Assembly (NCBI GenBank): GCA_902806575.1
Contig: CADCXD010000004.1
Location: forward strand, 3,348,001-3,412,000
Direction of reading: 5' to 3'
DNA from: Jackrogersella multiformis
Lineage: Eukaryota > Ascomycota > Sordariomycetes > Xylariales > Hypoxylaceae
Length of the DNA: 64,000 nt
Position numbers and translations under genes: made by a program. A model generated the notes under the pieces. It saw nothing but the letters and a program-made list of their open reading frames with translations. It was not told the origin of the DNA and did not search any database. Below, piece after piece: positions 1 through 12,100 of this stretch; positions within the stretch are counted from its first letter, which is position 1, and each line of letters opens with the position of its first letter.

Positions 1-523
1 GGTACATTTCCAGCGGATGAGACAGATGGCAAGATATTCGTATCGGCTAAACAAGCATATACGTCGTCGCTGTCGTCGGCTACCGGTTGTGTTGTACCGA
101 ATAGGATTTGGATCCTAAAGGTCGTGCTCTTCAACACCCTCCTAGGCAATTTCGCATGATCAACCTTGCATGGAGGAGAATGTAGATCCACGTCGGCTGT
201 GTCTCGACAAATATGTCAGGAGTCCCTAACAGTGCCCACAGGAGAGACTGTAAGGTAGTAGATGCTTCGCCACTCCCAGTATTAAGGGTGAAAACCCTTT
301 TTGCTACTAAAAACGATGTAGAAATCACATGTCCGATTCATCTAAAGCTCGCAGATGACAATTAATACGGGATAACATGATAAATCTTCGAAGTCGACCA
401 GAGGCCAAGTTGACTCGGTTTATCCCCAGTCCCACAAGACTGGGAGGTCGTTATCATGCTGTCTCGAAGGGCACGTAGCCTTCCAATAGGGCTAGACTTT
501 CTTCATACACACCCATCACTATT

Positions 524-548
524 CACCATCACCATCACCATCACCATC
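524..548. repeat. (CACCAT)n microsatellite
   Basis: About four tandem copies of CACCAT. It lies in non-coding DNA with no gene around it. Confidence 0.85.
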
Positions 549-1621
549 AACTTCTCCTGTGTCCCCCCTTTCCCGTCGGATCCGAGCATAGCATGATTCC
601 CAATCGTTGTTCGACGCCCCGAAGATTCCGAAAAAAAAAGCCAGACCTAGCCTTCTTCTAGAATTTGGAATACGTAGATCGTCACTGTGGATATGTTATA
701 TATCAATCCGGAATGAGGTGATGAAATATAACTGCCGACCAACAGCATCATCCCCTGGTACACATGGGGTTTATTGTGGCGAAGGCGCGCATTGTCCTTC
801 TCATCAGAGCCAAGACTCATGGTCCAGGAGTAACAGAACCAACATCACCAACATCACCTCATCTAAAGCGGTGAAATAGACTCGAGATAGGTCTATCGCC
901 GCTCGCTCACGAAGGGCGACATTTGGCGCGGTTTGATTAGCCCCTTGGTGACCATCTTCTTCCTTACCTCTGTTATCCCCGAAAAACAGGATATCTACCC
1001 TGGACCCCTCTCTGTGCCTCCATGGATAGCGGGTCCTTATATCTATAGCCATATGATAACTAAGTGCTGACGACTGAGATCGCCGTCGAGGAAGGATGCA
1101 AGAGCGAGGGCTCGAACCATGGTTTAGCTCGCTGGCGTATATGGAGCTTGCTGCCGCCATCGACGGGCTTCGGCACAAGTGAGTTTTCCTTGTCCAAGGG
1201 GTTTCAAGGAGCCAGGAGCAAGGTAGGCGAAGGCCACCGCTTGCCGAAGCTACCCTCGAGTATCCTAGCGAAGCTTTCCCTACTACGTAGGTTTTGTCCG
1301 AGATCCACGGCTTGCAGATTACGGACTAGGAGCGCCTGGAGAAGCAGATCCGCTCACGGAATCCACATTTCTCGCTGTGTCTTGCCCTTTTTCTTCGCTC
1401 TCCCACTATATACCAGCCTATTGTCTCATACCATCCATCGTAAACGTTCTATAATTTCGGATCCCCACCATCGTTGGAGTTGAGATGCCAAGCTCCTAAA
1501 CTGGGGCCATGAAATACAAGTAGTGTGGTGTACCTGCAACCCGGAGCCGGGGTGAGGTTCCGTATGTACTGTAGATTCGAACGACCACGCGTCCAGGCGA
1601 AAATATGCATCTGACTGCAGC

Positions 1622-1670
1622 ATGTATGTATCCATATGTATGTATGTGTATGTAGGTATGTATTGTACCT
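1622..1670. repeat. (TATG)n-type degenerate microsatellite
   Basis: Imperfect run of TATG/TGTA tetranucleotides with interruptions. Similar runs recur at 13329-13345 (CATA) and 42278-42296 (TATG). Confidence 0.75.
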
Positions 1671-4600
1671 ACAGCAACGACCCCCTGCATCCCACAAGCT
1701 GAAAAGCAGGGGAAGGCATGAGATAGGAAGGACGGTGCAGTTATTATTAATCTCAGGGCTAACAGGGCCGGATACCCAAGCTCATCCCCCTCTCACCCCG
1801 GGGAAGCAAAATAAATTTAAATCGACTAACTAGCCCCTCTTCCCTCTCCCCCGGCCGGTCTCGTTATGTTGCGTTTCTGCTTCGGATGAAGGATTCGCCT
1901 TGCATGCCGTAAGATCCTTCGCCTGCCCAGCTGCCGCATCTGACCGATACTAGCGAATTGTTCTAGAAGGTAACCCTAAATGCATCGTGTATTCCATCGG
2001 GAGGGGATAAGGGACAAGGGACAAGGGGGAGACTACACTATGAATTACGGTCCACCAAGCAAGGTATCGTCCTGGTTTCGGTTTCGTTCACATAACACCA
2101 CCCACATTTTGCATATGTCTGCCGCGTAATCGACGTAGCGGTTGGCTATCCAGTCAATCGTTTAGCGCCAACCCCTCAACTGCTATCGTGTCGATTCCGA
2201 TGAGTAATCTGAAGAAGTAACAAGCATCGACTGGTAATGACGGGTAGGAAGCTTGTATTCCACCTTGGCATGTTATTAGCATGTACATATATGCCTAGGT
2301 ATGGTGTACTATGTATATGTTTGCTCCCTAGGTAATATCATATCCTAGGTAATATATAAATATATAGGTACCAACTAGTGTAGAGCGGGTCGAGTAGAGT
2401 CCAGTAAATAAGGTAAAGATAGTGGAGCTACTTGTATTGACCCCGGAACTCCAGATACGTGCCTACTTAGTGCCTGGTAATAATTCCAAATTGTTCATAG
2501 TGGAAATGTTTACGGAGAGGTGGAGTGATGCTATTCACAAATCTACTACGCATGTACGTAAACATGATCTCGAAAACAGACCCCTGAATCTGGGAACCAG
2601 GTCATCGTGCTTCAACTAAAAACGTTGCTATACATAGCTTACCTACGCAGCTAAGTATAAGATAGAACATCTTTAGCGTCTATTATACACGTGTAGAAGG
2701 AGGAATGCAGGTACTAACGGTTTCTAGCATCCGACTTATGCCATGCCTCCTAGCGTTCGTCGCTAGCAACGGTGCCATGCGAGCATCTGATCCTCCTCCA
2801 GGGGATCGACCAAGGCCGACACGTGCGCCAGGCAGGATTCCGGGGCGGATATTCGAAATCGGCATACCCTCTCCGTGAACGTACGGGCCTAAGATGACGG
2901 GATCTCCAAGCCGTCGCAGACTTGGGGGCTCGAAGTGAATGCTTCGAGAAGCCGTCCTAGTCTGGGAAGGCGGCGCGAGGTAGGGCTCACGCTCACTCAT
3001 CCTCAGTAACGCATGTAATGTAGCAGCGTTATGTGTGATATATCGAGCTAGCAAGGCCGAAATCGAGACGGCTGTATGTACGTTTCTATTCCGAAAGCTC
3101 GAACGTGGCGTGATGAGGACCACTTGCCACGCTGTGCGGTTGCATCGTATGCAGTCACCATTGCTGCAAGTCTCTCTCCCGTAGGGTTGGATCCGGAATC
3201 AAGTTTCTTCATAAAGCTAGATGCTCCTTTTTGGGGGCGTCACAAGATGTAGCATGTAGCGCTGGTGCTGCTGCAATTAGAAAGAAGGGAGGAGAGCTCA
3301 ACCCCGTACGACGTATTATGTGCGATTCCGACTCTTTGGACCCCAACCTAATGCGCACTAAATCCGACAGTAGATTCATGTGAGATTATAGCCAAGGTAG
3401 CTATCTCAGCACACGAGATGACTGAACTGACCGAAGGGTGTGGTCATACTCACCTAGTATTTGGCGAAAATACGACCATGATACTAGTCTATTATTACGC
3501 TTGAGAAAATTGCAGCTGCAGTACTTACTTAGATAGTTGCTGCTCTTACTGCTAGCAGTCTACCGTTTAGTGTCGGAGATACCGCGTGTAGATCATTGCA
3601 AACCCGTACCCACCCAGACAGTTAAGTAGGCAGGTAGGTATTAGAAGAGGGTTTTTGTCGGTCGCGAAGAGAGAAAGTTATTACATAGACCTAGTCGATA
3701 TTTGCTAATCGGCACTGGAAATTAGAGCTCTCACATCGCGGGGACGGGGTTTCGAGGAGAGCAGATGAATCTCGGTAGAGCCGTAAAGTCGTCATCGGAT
3801 TCAGGGATGCGGATCCACGCTTAATACATAGTAAGGTCAAGGTAGGTAGACGTAGACTCATTTCTTTATTTGGATGTTGGAGATGCTTGTATGTACTTAG
3901 TAAATGTAGGTTAGTCTAACATCTCGACTTTCAGCTTCGTCTCTAAATTTATCAATATTAGGTGTGTTCCATAGCTTGGCATGTAGATGGATAATGAACT
4001 CGAAGAAAATAAAATAAGGAGAGAAAAAACAAGATGGTAGTTTGGCGCACGTTACCTTGCGACTCGAAATGTGTCACTTTCTGCACGATTAATGCAATTG
4101 GTAGCCTTACCTGCGCGGTGATGCTGTTGTAACGGTAACCTACAGGCTGTTTCAGAGCTGATTGAAGCCAAGAAAGGCCTACACACTCAGCTGCAAGATA
4201 TTTTACCTAAGTACTCCATGATAATATACTGAGAATATCTGGTAAGCAGCTCTTCCACCAGGTGCCACCTCTAGGTAGGTAGGCGGTAGGTAGGTAATCA
4301 ACAGCGGGGAGGTCTCAGGGCTTCGACCAACGGGGAAAATTCCAGTGGTTTGCTAGGTACACCGCAAGAACAGCTGGAACGACGACGTCGCATGGGGTTT
4401 AGTTACACAACACCGGTCTGCAGGCCCTGAGGGTTGGGATCCGCACGTCTAGCAGGGGATCTGAGTGGCCGTTGCGATGCTGCAGGTCCAGTGAACCACC
4501 TCGCTTAACGAATTAGAGGGGCTTGCCCTGGCGCTTAAGCCTGATAGAGTCTGCCAGAGTCTGCCAGGACCCGAAAGTCATAAGCTGACCGCTACTCCAC

Positions 4601-4833
4601 TCATAGAGAGTCGGCGACGGACCACGTCCGGTACCTCACCAAGGGTTCTTGTTGAGTGGGATCGCGCGATTATATCGGGCAAGAGTTTGCGAGGAGGTGA
4701 TCTGGGCTGCTGGGATGGGGAATGAACGAGATCGTGTTGAAGATTTTCACTTTTTAGAGAATTGATAACCGGATATTGTGGCGAGCCTTTCGCTGTCGTG
4801 GAGTCACGACTTCAGAGGTGGCGGCGCAGGCTT

Positions 4834-4906
4834 TAGAACTAGAACTAGAACTAGAACTAGAACTAGAGCTAGAACTAGAACTAGGAACTACACTAGGAAC
4901 TACACT
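4834..4906. repeat. TAGAAC hexamer array followed by a duplicated 12-mer
   Basis: Around eight near-perfect TAGAAC units (one has GAGCT instead of GAACT) run to about 4882. Two exact copies of AGGAACTACACT follow at 4883-4906. The 12-mer looks like a derivative of the hexamer. No ORF spans it. Confidence 0.9.
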
Positions 4907-5417
4907 AAAGAGTTCTTCCCAATCCATGTAGTAAGCACTTAGGTTGCGCGCGCGTGTCTGTGTATGCTAGTCATCTCGTTCCATACGATGATGGCAGCTG
5001 TGAGGGATTATAAGGCTGAGGGTATGGTGAGGGTCCCTGTGATTCCTGTCAGCACTCTCTCGTCGGCTTCCTATTCAAGCCAACCTCGAGAACTTGACAG
5101 CTCGTGGCAAATAGCCCGATATTCGCCCGATGATGTTTACGGCAATTCAGTAAGCACCTTGTTTTCGTGCTTGCAGTACCCGTGACCCGTGCCATGTCGG
5201 CGGTCTCGTGGCGGACGGGAATCGCTGTAGGTTGCGTAGTACGGCTCCGTGCGAGACAGTCACCTATTGGATCCCGGGGCTGTGATACTGGAATCTCTAC
5301 AGTGGCAGTACCTAGGTATTGGGGAGGTTCCTGCATCGTAAGGTTCCTCCCGCATAGGCCATGTGGCCATACTCAGTACTGTGGTATGCAGATCCTGTGG
5401 GTTATATCACATGTAAC

Positions 5418-5557
5418 GTACCTAGGTAGGTAGGTATATCATATATCCAGTAGTAGGTAAAGTTAGCGATTATTATCTTGGCGCGAGTCATGAACTTCTC
5501 TTTCCCCAGCCGTACATTATTAGGTAGGTCTAGGTACCTAGGTAGGTAGGTAGGTAG
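5418..5557. repeat. CCTAGG/GTAG word clusters
   Basis: Two clusters, 5418-5437 and 5521-5557, of the form TACCTAGGTAGGTAGG, a palindromic CCTAGG core extended by GTAG tetramers. The same word family occurs in most other intergenic regions of the window. Confidence 0.85.
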
Positions 5558-6095
5558 TTTTTAGCTCAGCGCGCTTGTCAAGTTGAACGAGCCCTAGAGG
5601 TCGGCGACGATAATAGGCGCCTCTAGTTCTACCGTACAACGTGATACGCATCTGGGCAATATACAAGAACAAGATAGCTGCTGAGATGTCAGCTTACGCG
5701 CGTCATTATTACACTGACCTCTATCATTATGCCTCGAATTATATCGTGTCCTACCGCATAGCACTGCTGTACTTTATGTCCAGTCTCCCAGTGTAGTATA
5801 CGATGTGCGATCTTTATTTCCGTCAACTGCCTCCTTAGCAACAACTACTACCTAAGTATGCGGGTATGTAGATAGGATGGATACCTATTGTACGGGGATA
5901 ATTTATCGGGTACATTATCAAGGTTTTAGCTCCCTTTTTAGCTCTGCTAAGGTAGCTTTTACTTATGTAAGTACCTTTTATGTGGGAGGGTGCTTTATTA
6001 ACCAACCAATCGTCTTCATCCCCGCGTCTGTTAGTTCCTAAAATGGTAGCCCCATATTACAACAATGCAACTATCCTGTATTTGGCATACACAGC

Positions 6096-6133
6096 TACCT
6101 AGGTACATAGGTACTTACCTAGGTAGGTACCTC
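6096..6133. repeat. CCTAGG/GTAG word cluster
   Basis: Near-palindromic stretch containing two CCTAGG cores linked by GTAC/GTAG units. It belongs to the same dispersed family as 5418-5557. Confidence 0.8.
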
Positions 6134-7796
6134 TAAAACGGTGCTTCGCGCTTGCCCCCGGGTGCTACTACTACCCAATCGGTAGCCAACCCACGAACTC
6201 GGGCCCGTACGTGGTAGGCCTTTCCCGTTTTGTAGACGGGTCTTTGGTGGTCTTTTGTCGAGACTCCATCAGTGCAGTGCTGTACTTCTGTTCGACTCAG
6301 AGTTGCTGCCTATAAACTTTGACTCCTAGTCCAAGTTACTAGGAAGTTGGATGACAAAAGATCACAAAGATGACCCGCTAGGTATTGTTACAGTAGGTAC
6401 CTATATCCATCCAAAGAAATGTGTCATCATTTGGGGGATGCTCATCTTGAAACTACACAGATCCTTGATTGGGGCGATGCTATTCTATTGGTTACAGTTA
6501 AGACTCCTTTCCACTTATAACCTGCCTGCCAGCTGAGGTCGTGCTGCCTATCTACTTAATGAGCTTTGTATTTTTAATCTTTTGCTAGGCTGTGTTGGTC
6601 CTTGTGAGGTGGCCTAATACCTTGGTAAATGTGAAGGACTCATATCCAATATGTACAAGCCCGTACATACAATACGGCTTTGATAAGGCCTAGTGTACGG
6701 ATCGCGGCGATCTTCTTAGTACGGTCGATGATACCCACAGCTTGGTAGGTTCTGCATACGACCTACCCAGCCAGTAGGTGCCCACATGATGTAAGACCCC
6801 GACCCTGGCGTTGGTGACAATTACCCTCCCTACCTTTGGCAGGTAGGTACTCTCATCTGTAATATTACATTTTCCACTCCAAGCAATTATTCTATTCTAG
6901 GTATTCAGAGACCAACAGCCTTAGAGCAGATACCGAAGAGATCTTTGCAGAAACGCCACACCCGCTCAGATAAGGCGATTGGTAGATGAACGAACCTCGA
7001 TGCAGCACGGTCCAACTGTATTTGCTGCTGCTTCAGTGATAGGTACACAACATATTGTTTCCCCTCCATGACTGTCCCGAGATCTTTCAATTCCTTGTGC
7101 CTCGTTTCACAGCGAATGCACGTCAGAAAGACGGGCTGAGCCTTAACTGGCTGCTTCCGTTCATGTAGTGTTACGCACTGAGTTTTTTTATTGTTAGGCA
7201 TCTCTTAGAATAGTGTAACCTTGGGCTGGATGAGAAAATAGTAGAGAAAATACACTAGCAGAGAGAGAAAAATAATACAAACCAATAAAAATAGACAGGG
7301 GTTAAGAATAGCGAAGGAGGCTCGCATGCGGTGGATCGAGGTAGAGCTATGGTGCGCACAGTAAGACGGGCCGATGACGAGAATGACAGAAAATAATGTA
7401 TATTTTTGCTGCTTCGTCGAGAGCTAGGCAACAACGCCGTGGAATGGAGCAAATCCGATCCTTCCAAGCCCAGGGGCCATGCCGTATGTGCCCAGGGCAG
7501 CCTCAAACGCCAATTCACTTCCCAAGCTTCACGAGCTTGGGGTGAGCTATCATGTGGATACTAGTAATACAAAAATTGAAGAAGAATAACCCAGTTCTTG
7601 ATATGCCCGATGTGACGGGTCCGTCAATAGTACAAGCTCTATATCCCATTTTCCTCAATGAGAACCCAAACTCCAAATCCTGGGGGTATGCGTAAAAATG
7701 TAACAATCAATCAATGACAATGTGGAACCGGTAGGTAGAATGCCGCCCTGCCAACCCATCGTCTTCGTCGTTATCGTAGTAGGAAAGAAAAAAAAA

Positions 7797-9119
7797 TCAT
7801 CTCTTCGTAAATGGCATAGGCGCTAAAAGGCTGCTACTGCCGGGGTGCTGGTGCTGAGACATAGTCATGGGTGGCAACTGAGCCGCGGGCGCAACCAGAT
7901 GTCCTGGAGTGCTGCCGAGCGTCCTCGTCGGCGCAGGGTAGGCATCGTAACCTTCGGCACGCAAATCCAAGGTCCCAAGGTCAAAGCGCTTCGAACAACC
8001 ATCCTCCATGTGTCTGTAGTAGCATTGCGTATTAGTTATATAAGTTCCACTAGGTGAAAAAGTAGAAATGAGAACCCACCTTCGAAGGGTATCCTTCCTC
8101 GCGAACATCCGGTTACAATAGTCGCATTTGTGATTCTTCTCTTTCATATGAACACTCTGGTTGTGTCTTTGCAGATCCGTCTTCCGTACAAACTTCTTGT
8201 TGCAATCCGGGACCGTGCAGGGGAACGGGTACTCCCTCTTCTCGTCGTGAGTTTCCATATGCGCCTTAAAGTTGTAGCTCCTGCTGAACAGCTTCCCGCA
8301 CCCCTTGACTTCGCATTGAAAGTTAGCCTCCTCCTTCGTCGTGAGCTTCCGCGGCTGCCTCCTCTGCGTCCTTGGCACCCGAAGCTGTCGCCTATCGTGA
8401 GGGAAAATAGACCCTGAGGCGCCAGGGCTGCCGTAGAATTGGTCCGACTCGAGGGACGGGTATTCAGACCTGGGCCACGAGCCTGAAGGGACATCCGACA
8501 GGTAGCCAGAGCTACCGGCAGTTGAGCCGTAGCTGCTAGGTTCTAAAGGTAAAGACTGAGCAGAGCGAGGAGATGGGTACTGAGTTAGCTCGGCCCCACT
8601 ACCGTAGTCGCCGGGGAGGGCGTTATGGGTTTCCATCTTGATCCGTGGTATTGGCGAAACACTATGGGAGTAACTGAAAGCGTGTCTCGAGGATGGATCT
8701 GGTGAACGAGAGGCACCTGAAGACATTGGCGGAGGGGTGCTACTTGAGAGGATGGGTGCCTGGGACGGGTGAGAATGGTATATTTCGTGGCTGTATGATG
8801 AATGCATGTTAGGTTCGTAATGGGCGAAAGGGTCATATTCGGCCGACATGATATTCGGCGCGCCTGAGGTTGAGCTGGGGTGTATGACGTGAGTCCCACC
8901 CCAGCCGGCCGAAGTCATCATATCCAAGGGCGGGAGCGAGTTTTCGGTGCCCATATTGTTAGTCATCATCGCGCAAGACTGCTCGAACATGGAAGCAATC
9001 TTGTAGATGGGGTCTACGAAATCCGGAGAGGGATAATCCAGAGTAGGGCTGTCGGAGCAATTTGTACTTGGAGGTGACGCCGGCGACCTGGTCAAGGATG
9101 GAGGTGAGAGATCCATCAC
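7797..9119 (-). CDS. C2H2 zinc-finger transcription factor (three fingers)
   Basis: Probable sequence-specific nuclear transcription factor. Two exons: 9119-8080 and 8013-7797, with a 66-nt GTGGGT...CAG intron at 8079-8014; the product is 418 aa. The first ~260 residues are Ser/Pro-rich and low complexity. Tandem fingers begin at about residue 269: finger 1 C-x4-C-x12-H-x3-H, finger 2 C-x4-C-x12-H-x4-H, finger 3 C-x2-C-x12-H-x4-C, so the last ligand is Cys (C2HC). The intron cuts an Arg codon just before the first His of finger 3; splicing restores the H, which supports the model. The intron has no in-frame stop, so an unspliced 440-aa form is readable. The layout resembles the Swi5/Ace2 style, but I cannot name an ortholog. 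Gene-poor DNA flanks it on both sides. The start is the first of two adjacent Met codons. Confidence 0.85.
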   Translation of the reverse strand: MMDLSPPSLTRSPASPPSTNCSDSPTLDYPSPDFVDPIYKIASMFEQSCAMMTNNMGTENSLPPLDMMTSAGWGGTHVIHPSSTSGAPNIMSAEYDPFAHYEPNMHSSYSHEIYHSHPSQAPILSSSTPPPMSSGASRSPDPSSRHAFSYSHSVSPIPRIKMETHNALPGDYGSGAELTQYPSPRSAQSLPLEPSSYGSTAGSSGYLSDVPSGSWPRSEYPSLESDQFYGSPGASGSIFPHDRRQLRVPRTQRRQPRKLTTKEEANFQCEVKGCGKLFSRSYNFKAHMETHDEKREYPFPCTVPDCNKKFVRKTDLQRHNQSVHMKEKNHKCDYCNRMFARKDTLRRWVLISTFSPSGTYITNTQCYYRHMEDGCSKRFDLGTLDLRAEGYDAYPAPTRTLGSTPGHLVAPAAQLPPMTMSQHQHPGSSSLLAPMPFTKR

Positions 9120-12100
9120 GGGGCTGTATCAATGCAAGATACGTCCCAACAAGCAGGAAGGTTGGTTGTATAAAAAGGCGAAAGGGGGGTCCTAGGTGTT
9201 GTACAACAACAAGGCGAGTCCGATGAAGAAGTAACAGTGAAATATGCGAGTGGCTTTTTTCTAACTGTGTCTCTGACGAGTGCTAGGTAGTTTGAGGCTT
9301 GATAGAGGTGTGTCTATACATAAAAGGCTATGGGGGATAGTGGGATGTAAGCAATAGTTTTATACAAGCAGTTCCTGTACTACGAAAGGCATCGGCTCAC
9401 GCCCCTACGTATCATACTAGCCACCGTTGGTGTAAGAACGGGACGTCAAGAGAGTAGGAGTGAAACCTACTCCATATAACTGCAGCGAGATAAACATAGT
9501 GAGGCAGACACACCAGCGACAAGCGCGATGCATCCTTAAGGCAGACTCCGGAAAATTATACATAGTAGGTACCGGGGTGGGATATGATGCTCGTAAGGCC
9601 AGGCGAGGACCCAGTTTTCCCTTGTGGACTTGTCACATTTGGTAAGGTAAGTAGTATATCAAAATGGGAGGATGGTAAGGGTTCGCTCGAATAAGATGCT
9701 TCGCGGCAGTCTGAAAGAGAGTGTGTGGTGGGTGTAGGGGGCCAAGAGACATACAACACGGCCTAGGTACATAACGAATAACGTCAGACTAGGTATGCAT
9801 GGTACCTGTACGTACATGTACTGTATGTAGGTGGGCACCTAAGGGATTTCCATAGTTAGGAAATGGTCAATGGAGGAAAAAAATAGAGAGAAAATGGATA
9901 CTGACTAATACTTTACCGTACGACCTCGGCCGTTAGAGCCGGGGTGACGGGCGGGGGGATTAATTGAGCCATACCGAGAATACTCGATGAGCCAACCTGC
10001 TTGCCTGCCTGCCTACCTTACCTACCTAGCATAGGGAGCTACCTTTTTCGAAGTCGGGATATACATCACTAACGTCGTTAACCCTGTCACGTACTGTCCA
10101 ACATACATACATTACTTTAATGAAGCCATATCCCCATGTACGTAGTAGTGTAAGAACCAAACATTGACTACCTAGGTAGGTAGAGATTTAGAACGAGTGT
10201 AATATGACTGGCTTGGTGTCATGTACCTGTACACGACAGGGTTACTATGATATAGGAAGTACATAGATACTTCGGTAGGTATGAGGAGATCCAACTTCTT
10301 GCATGGGAAATCCTCCAACTGCTGAAGAATGGTAGCCTTATAGCCCCTGTCCCTTTCTTTTTCATCGACACACCTACGAAATAAAGTTCTTATATTATGG
10401 CAAAACGTGATCGAGTTGAAAAAGATTGTTAATAACACATACTGTATTCACCTCAGCGGTTTTAGCTCTCGAGCTAACCTGTAAAGGATTTAATAAAATT
10501 AAACATATTTATTTGAAGTCTTTGCTTTATATAGTGTCGAGAGCTGAAGTGACTAGACCAAAAAGGAAAGAAAAGTGAGAAAAAAGATATGGAGAAACCC
10601 AGTGGCAAAGCTACAGATAGACCAATGTCAAGTTTAGCGCGGACACGATTTTTAAGTAGGTACCTTAGGTATTAAATGTAGCACCATGGCGTGATACCTA
10701 ATGCGTTTTTACCTAGTTGTTGGGATAAGGCTGGGGACCTCTTGGTTATGGGAATCTTACCCTTAAGTTATATGTTGTTACCTACCTCTTAGAACCAACC
10801 GAGAACGACAGACCTACCTAGGTTAGTATACCAAGCATCTGGAGATAAGATGCAGGGGACGGCAAACTGCATTGACTTTGTTATGTGCCTCTAATATTCC
10901 GTACTACCTATGTAGAGCAAACAGGGGGTCGTTAGCTATTCACTGGGCACGGACTACGGAACAATGGGAAACGCAAGCCGCGCTCTCGGGGTTAGGACAG
11001 CGGCTCGAAATATTAACTCCAGGCCTGTCCAGGGGCCATCATCAACCTTTCACTCTCATCTACAACAAGAACGGCTGTCGCGTGGAGATAATGACATTCG
11101 GTATTACTTACGTACCCAGGCAGGTAGTATGTGTACGTATGGAATAGTATTCAAATCCAATGGATACTATTCTTGGTTACCCTTGGCTATATATTGCTTG
11201 GGCTAAGTTAATTCTGTAGTTGTACAGTTCCAAGCTGCCATAAGGCGCTACATATTTAAATAAAGAAACAATATAATTATACCCTTAACAGTGTCAAAGC
11301 CCTATACCGTTAATCTGGTTTCTAAAGGCAATCTAACTCTTTTTGCTCGAGCTGGAGGTCCAAAATAGGCAAATATCCAAACGATCGCTGTTCCTACTAT
11401 GTACAAGGCAGACCTGTCTAGTATTCCCCGCTAAGAGCGAGCCGTCGGCTAGCGTTTACCCTAATAGAGATCCATTAACAGAGGTGTAAGAGGTAGGCTA
11501 GGTATGTATTTAGGGTGAAAATACATAGGTACCGAGGCGCTTAAGACCCGGATCGTGAAGATTTATTTTACGGCTGCGCCTCAGGACCATGTTAGCCAAA
11601 AAACCATACCATTTTCCTACAAGATCAGGTTCTTAATTAACCCCCAAACCCCAAAGTCTTTATTCCTTACAGGGTCTTTCCAGGGGGAACCTCGATGGCG
11701 TCGATGTGACAGATTTACTAACAACGATAGTGTAGATAGTCGGTATTATGAGTACGTACTCGTCGGCGTTATGGGATGCACTGCCATTCGACGATCCTCA
11801 GATATATGGATTGATATCATTCGAGCTATCTGGTGTCGTCGCTGATTATTGCTTGAAGGTTTCATCCTTGACCTGGCTGCAGGTACGAGTGTAGGAGAGA
11901 CAATATTACCGACGTGTCGTTGTTATTTTCCTCTACCTCTCTCCTACCAGAATGATGATAGGTAAATGAACGGCTGCGGAATGCATTATCCACTACTAGT
12001 ACTACCGAAGGATAAAAGACTCCATTTGACCCGTTAGCGACCCACTACTAGGGGAAGAATGGTGATGATGTAGTCTACACTACCGATTGTAAGTACAAGT

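Larger units (their letters stand above)
1..7796. other. Gene-poor intergenic region
   Basis: No reading frame here has a recognisable domain or a convincing spliced structure. The longest open frames (2683-3123 minus, 804-1178 minus, 6905-7201 minus) have no family features I recognise, and I treat them as chance. The region is dominated by short repeats: CACCAT near 524, TATG near 1622, a TAGAAC hexamer array at 4834, and clusters of GTAG/CCTAGG words at 4270-4296, 5418-5557 and 6096-6133. A strongly spliced or non-coding transcript cannot be excluded. Confidence 0.6.

Noticed and set aside
524..548. CACCAT repeat that could encode a His-rich stretch
   Set aside because: No surrounding frame supports a gene; it behaves as a microsatellite.
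1100..1135. Possible tRNA on the minus strand (GGTTCGAGCCC resembles a B box)
   Set aside because: The bases around the would-be T loop do not form a five-pair stem and no cloverleaf can be drawn.
2683..3123. 146-codon minus-strand open frame
   Set aside because: No recognisable domain, no splice context and a composition typical of chance frames in this repeat-rich DNA.
6905..7201. 98-codon minus-strand open frame with two CxxC-like cysteines
   Set aside because: Only one CxxC pair, no family resemblance, and it is isolated in gene-poor DNA; cannot be supported.
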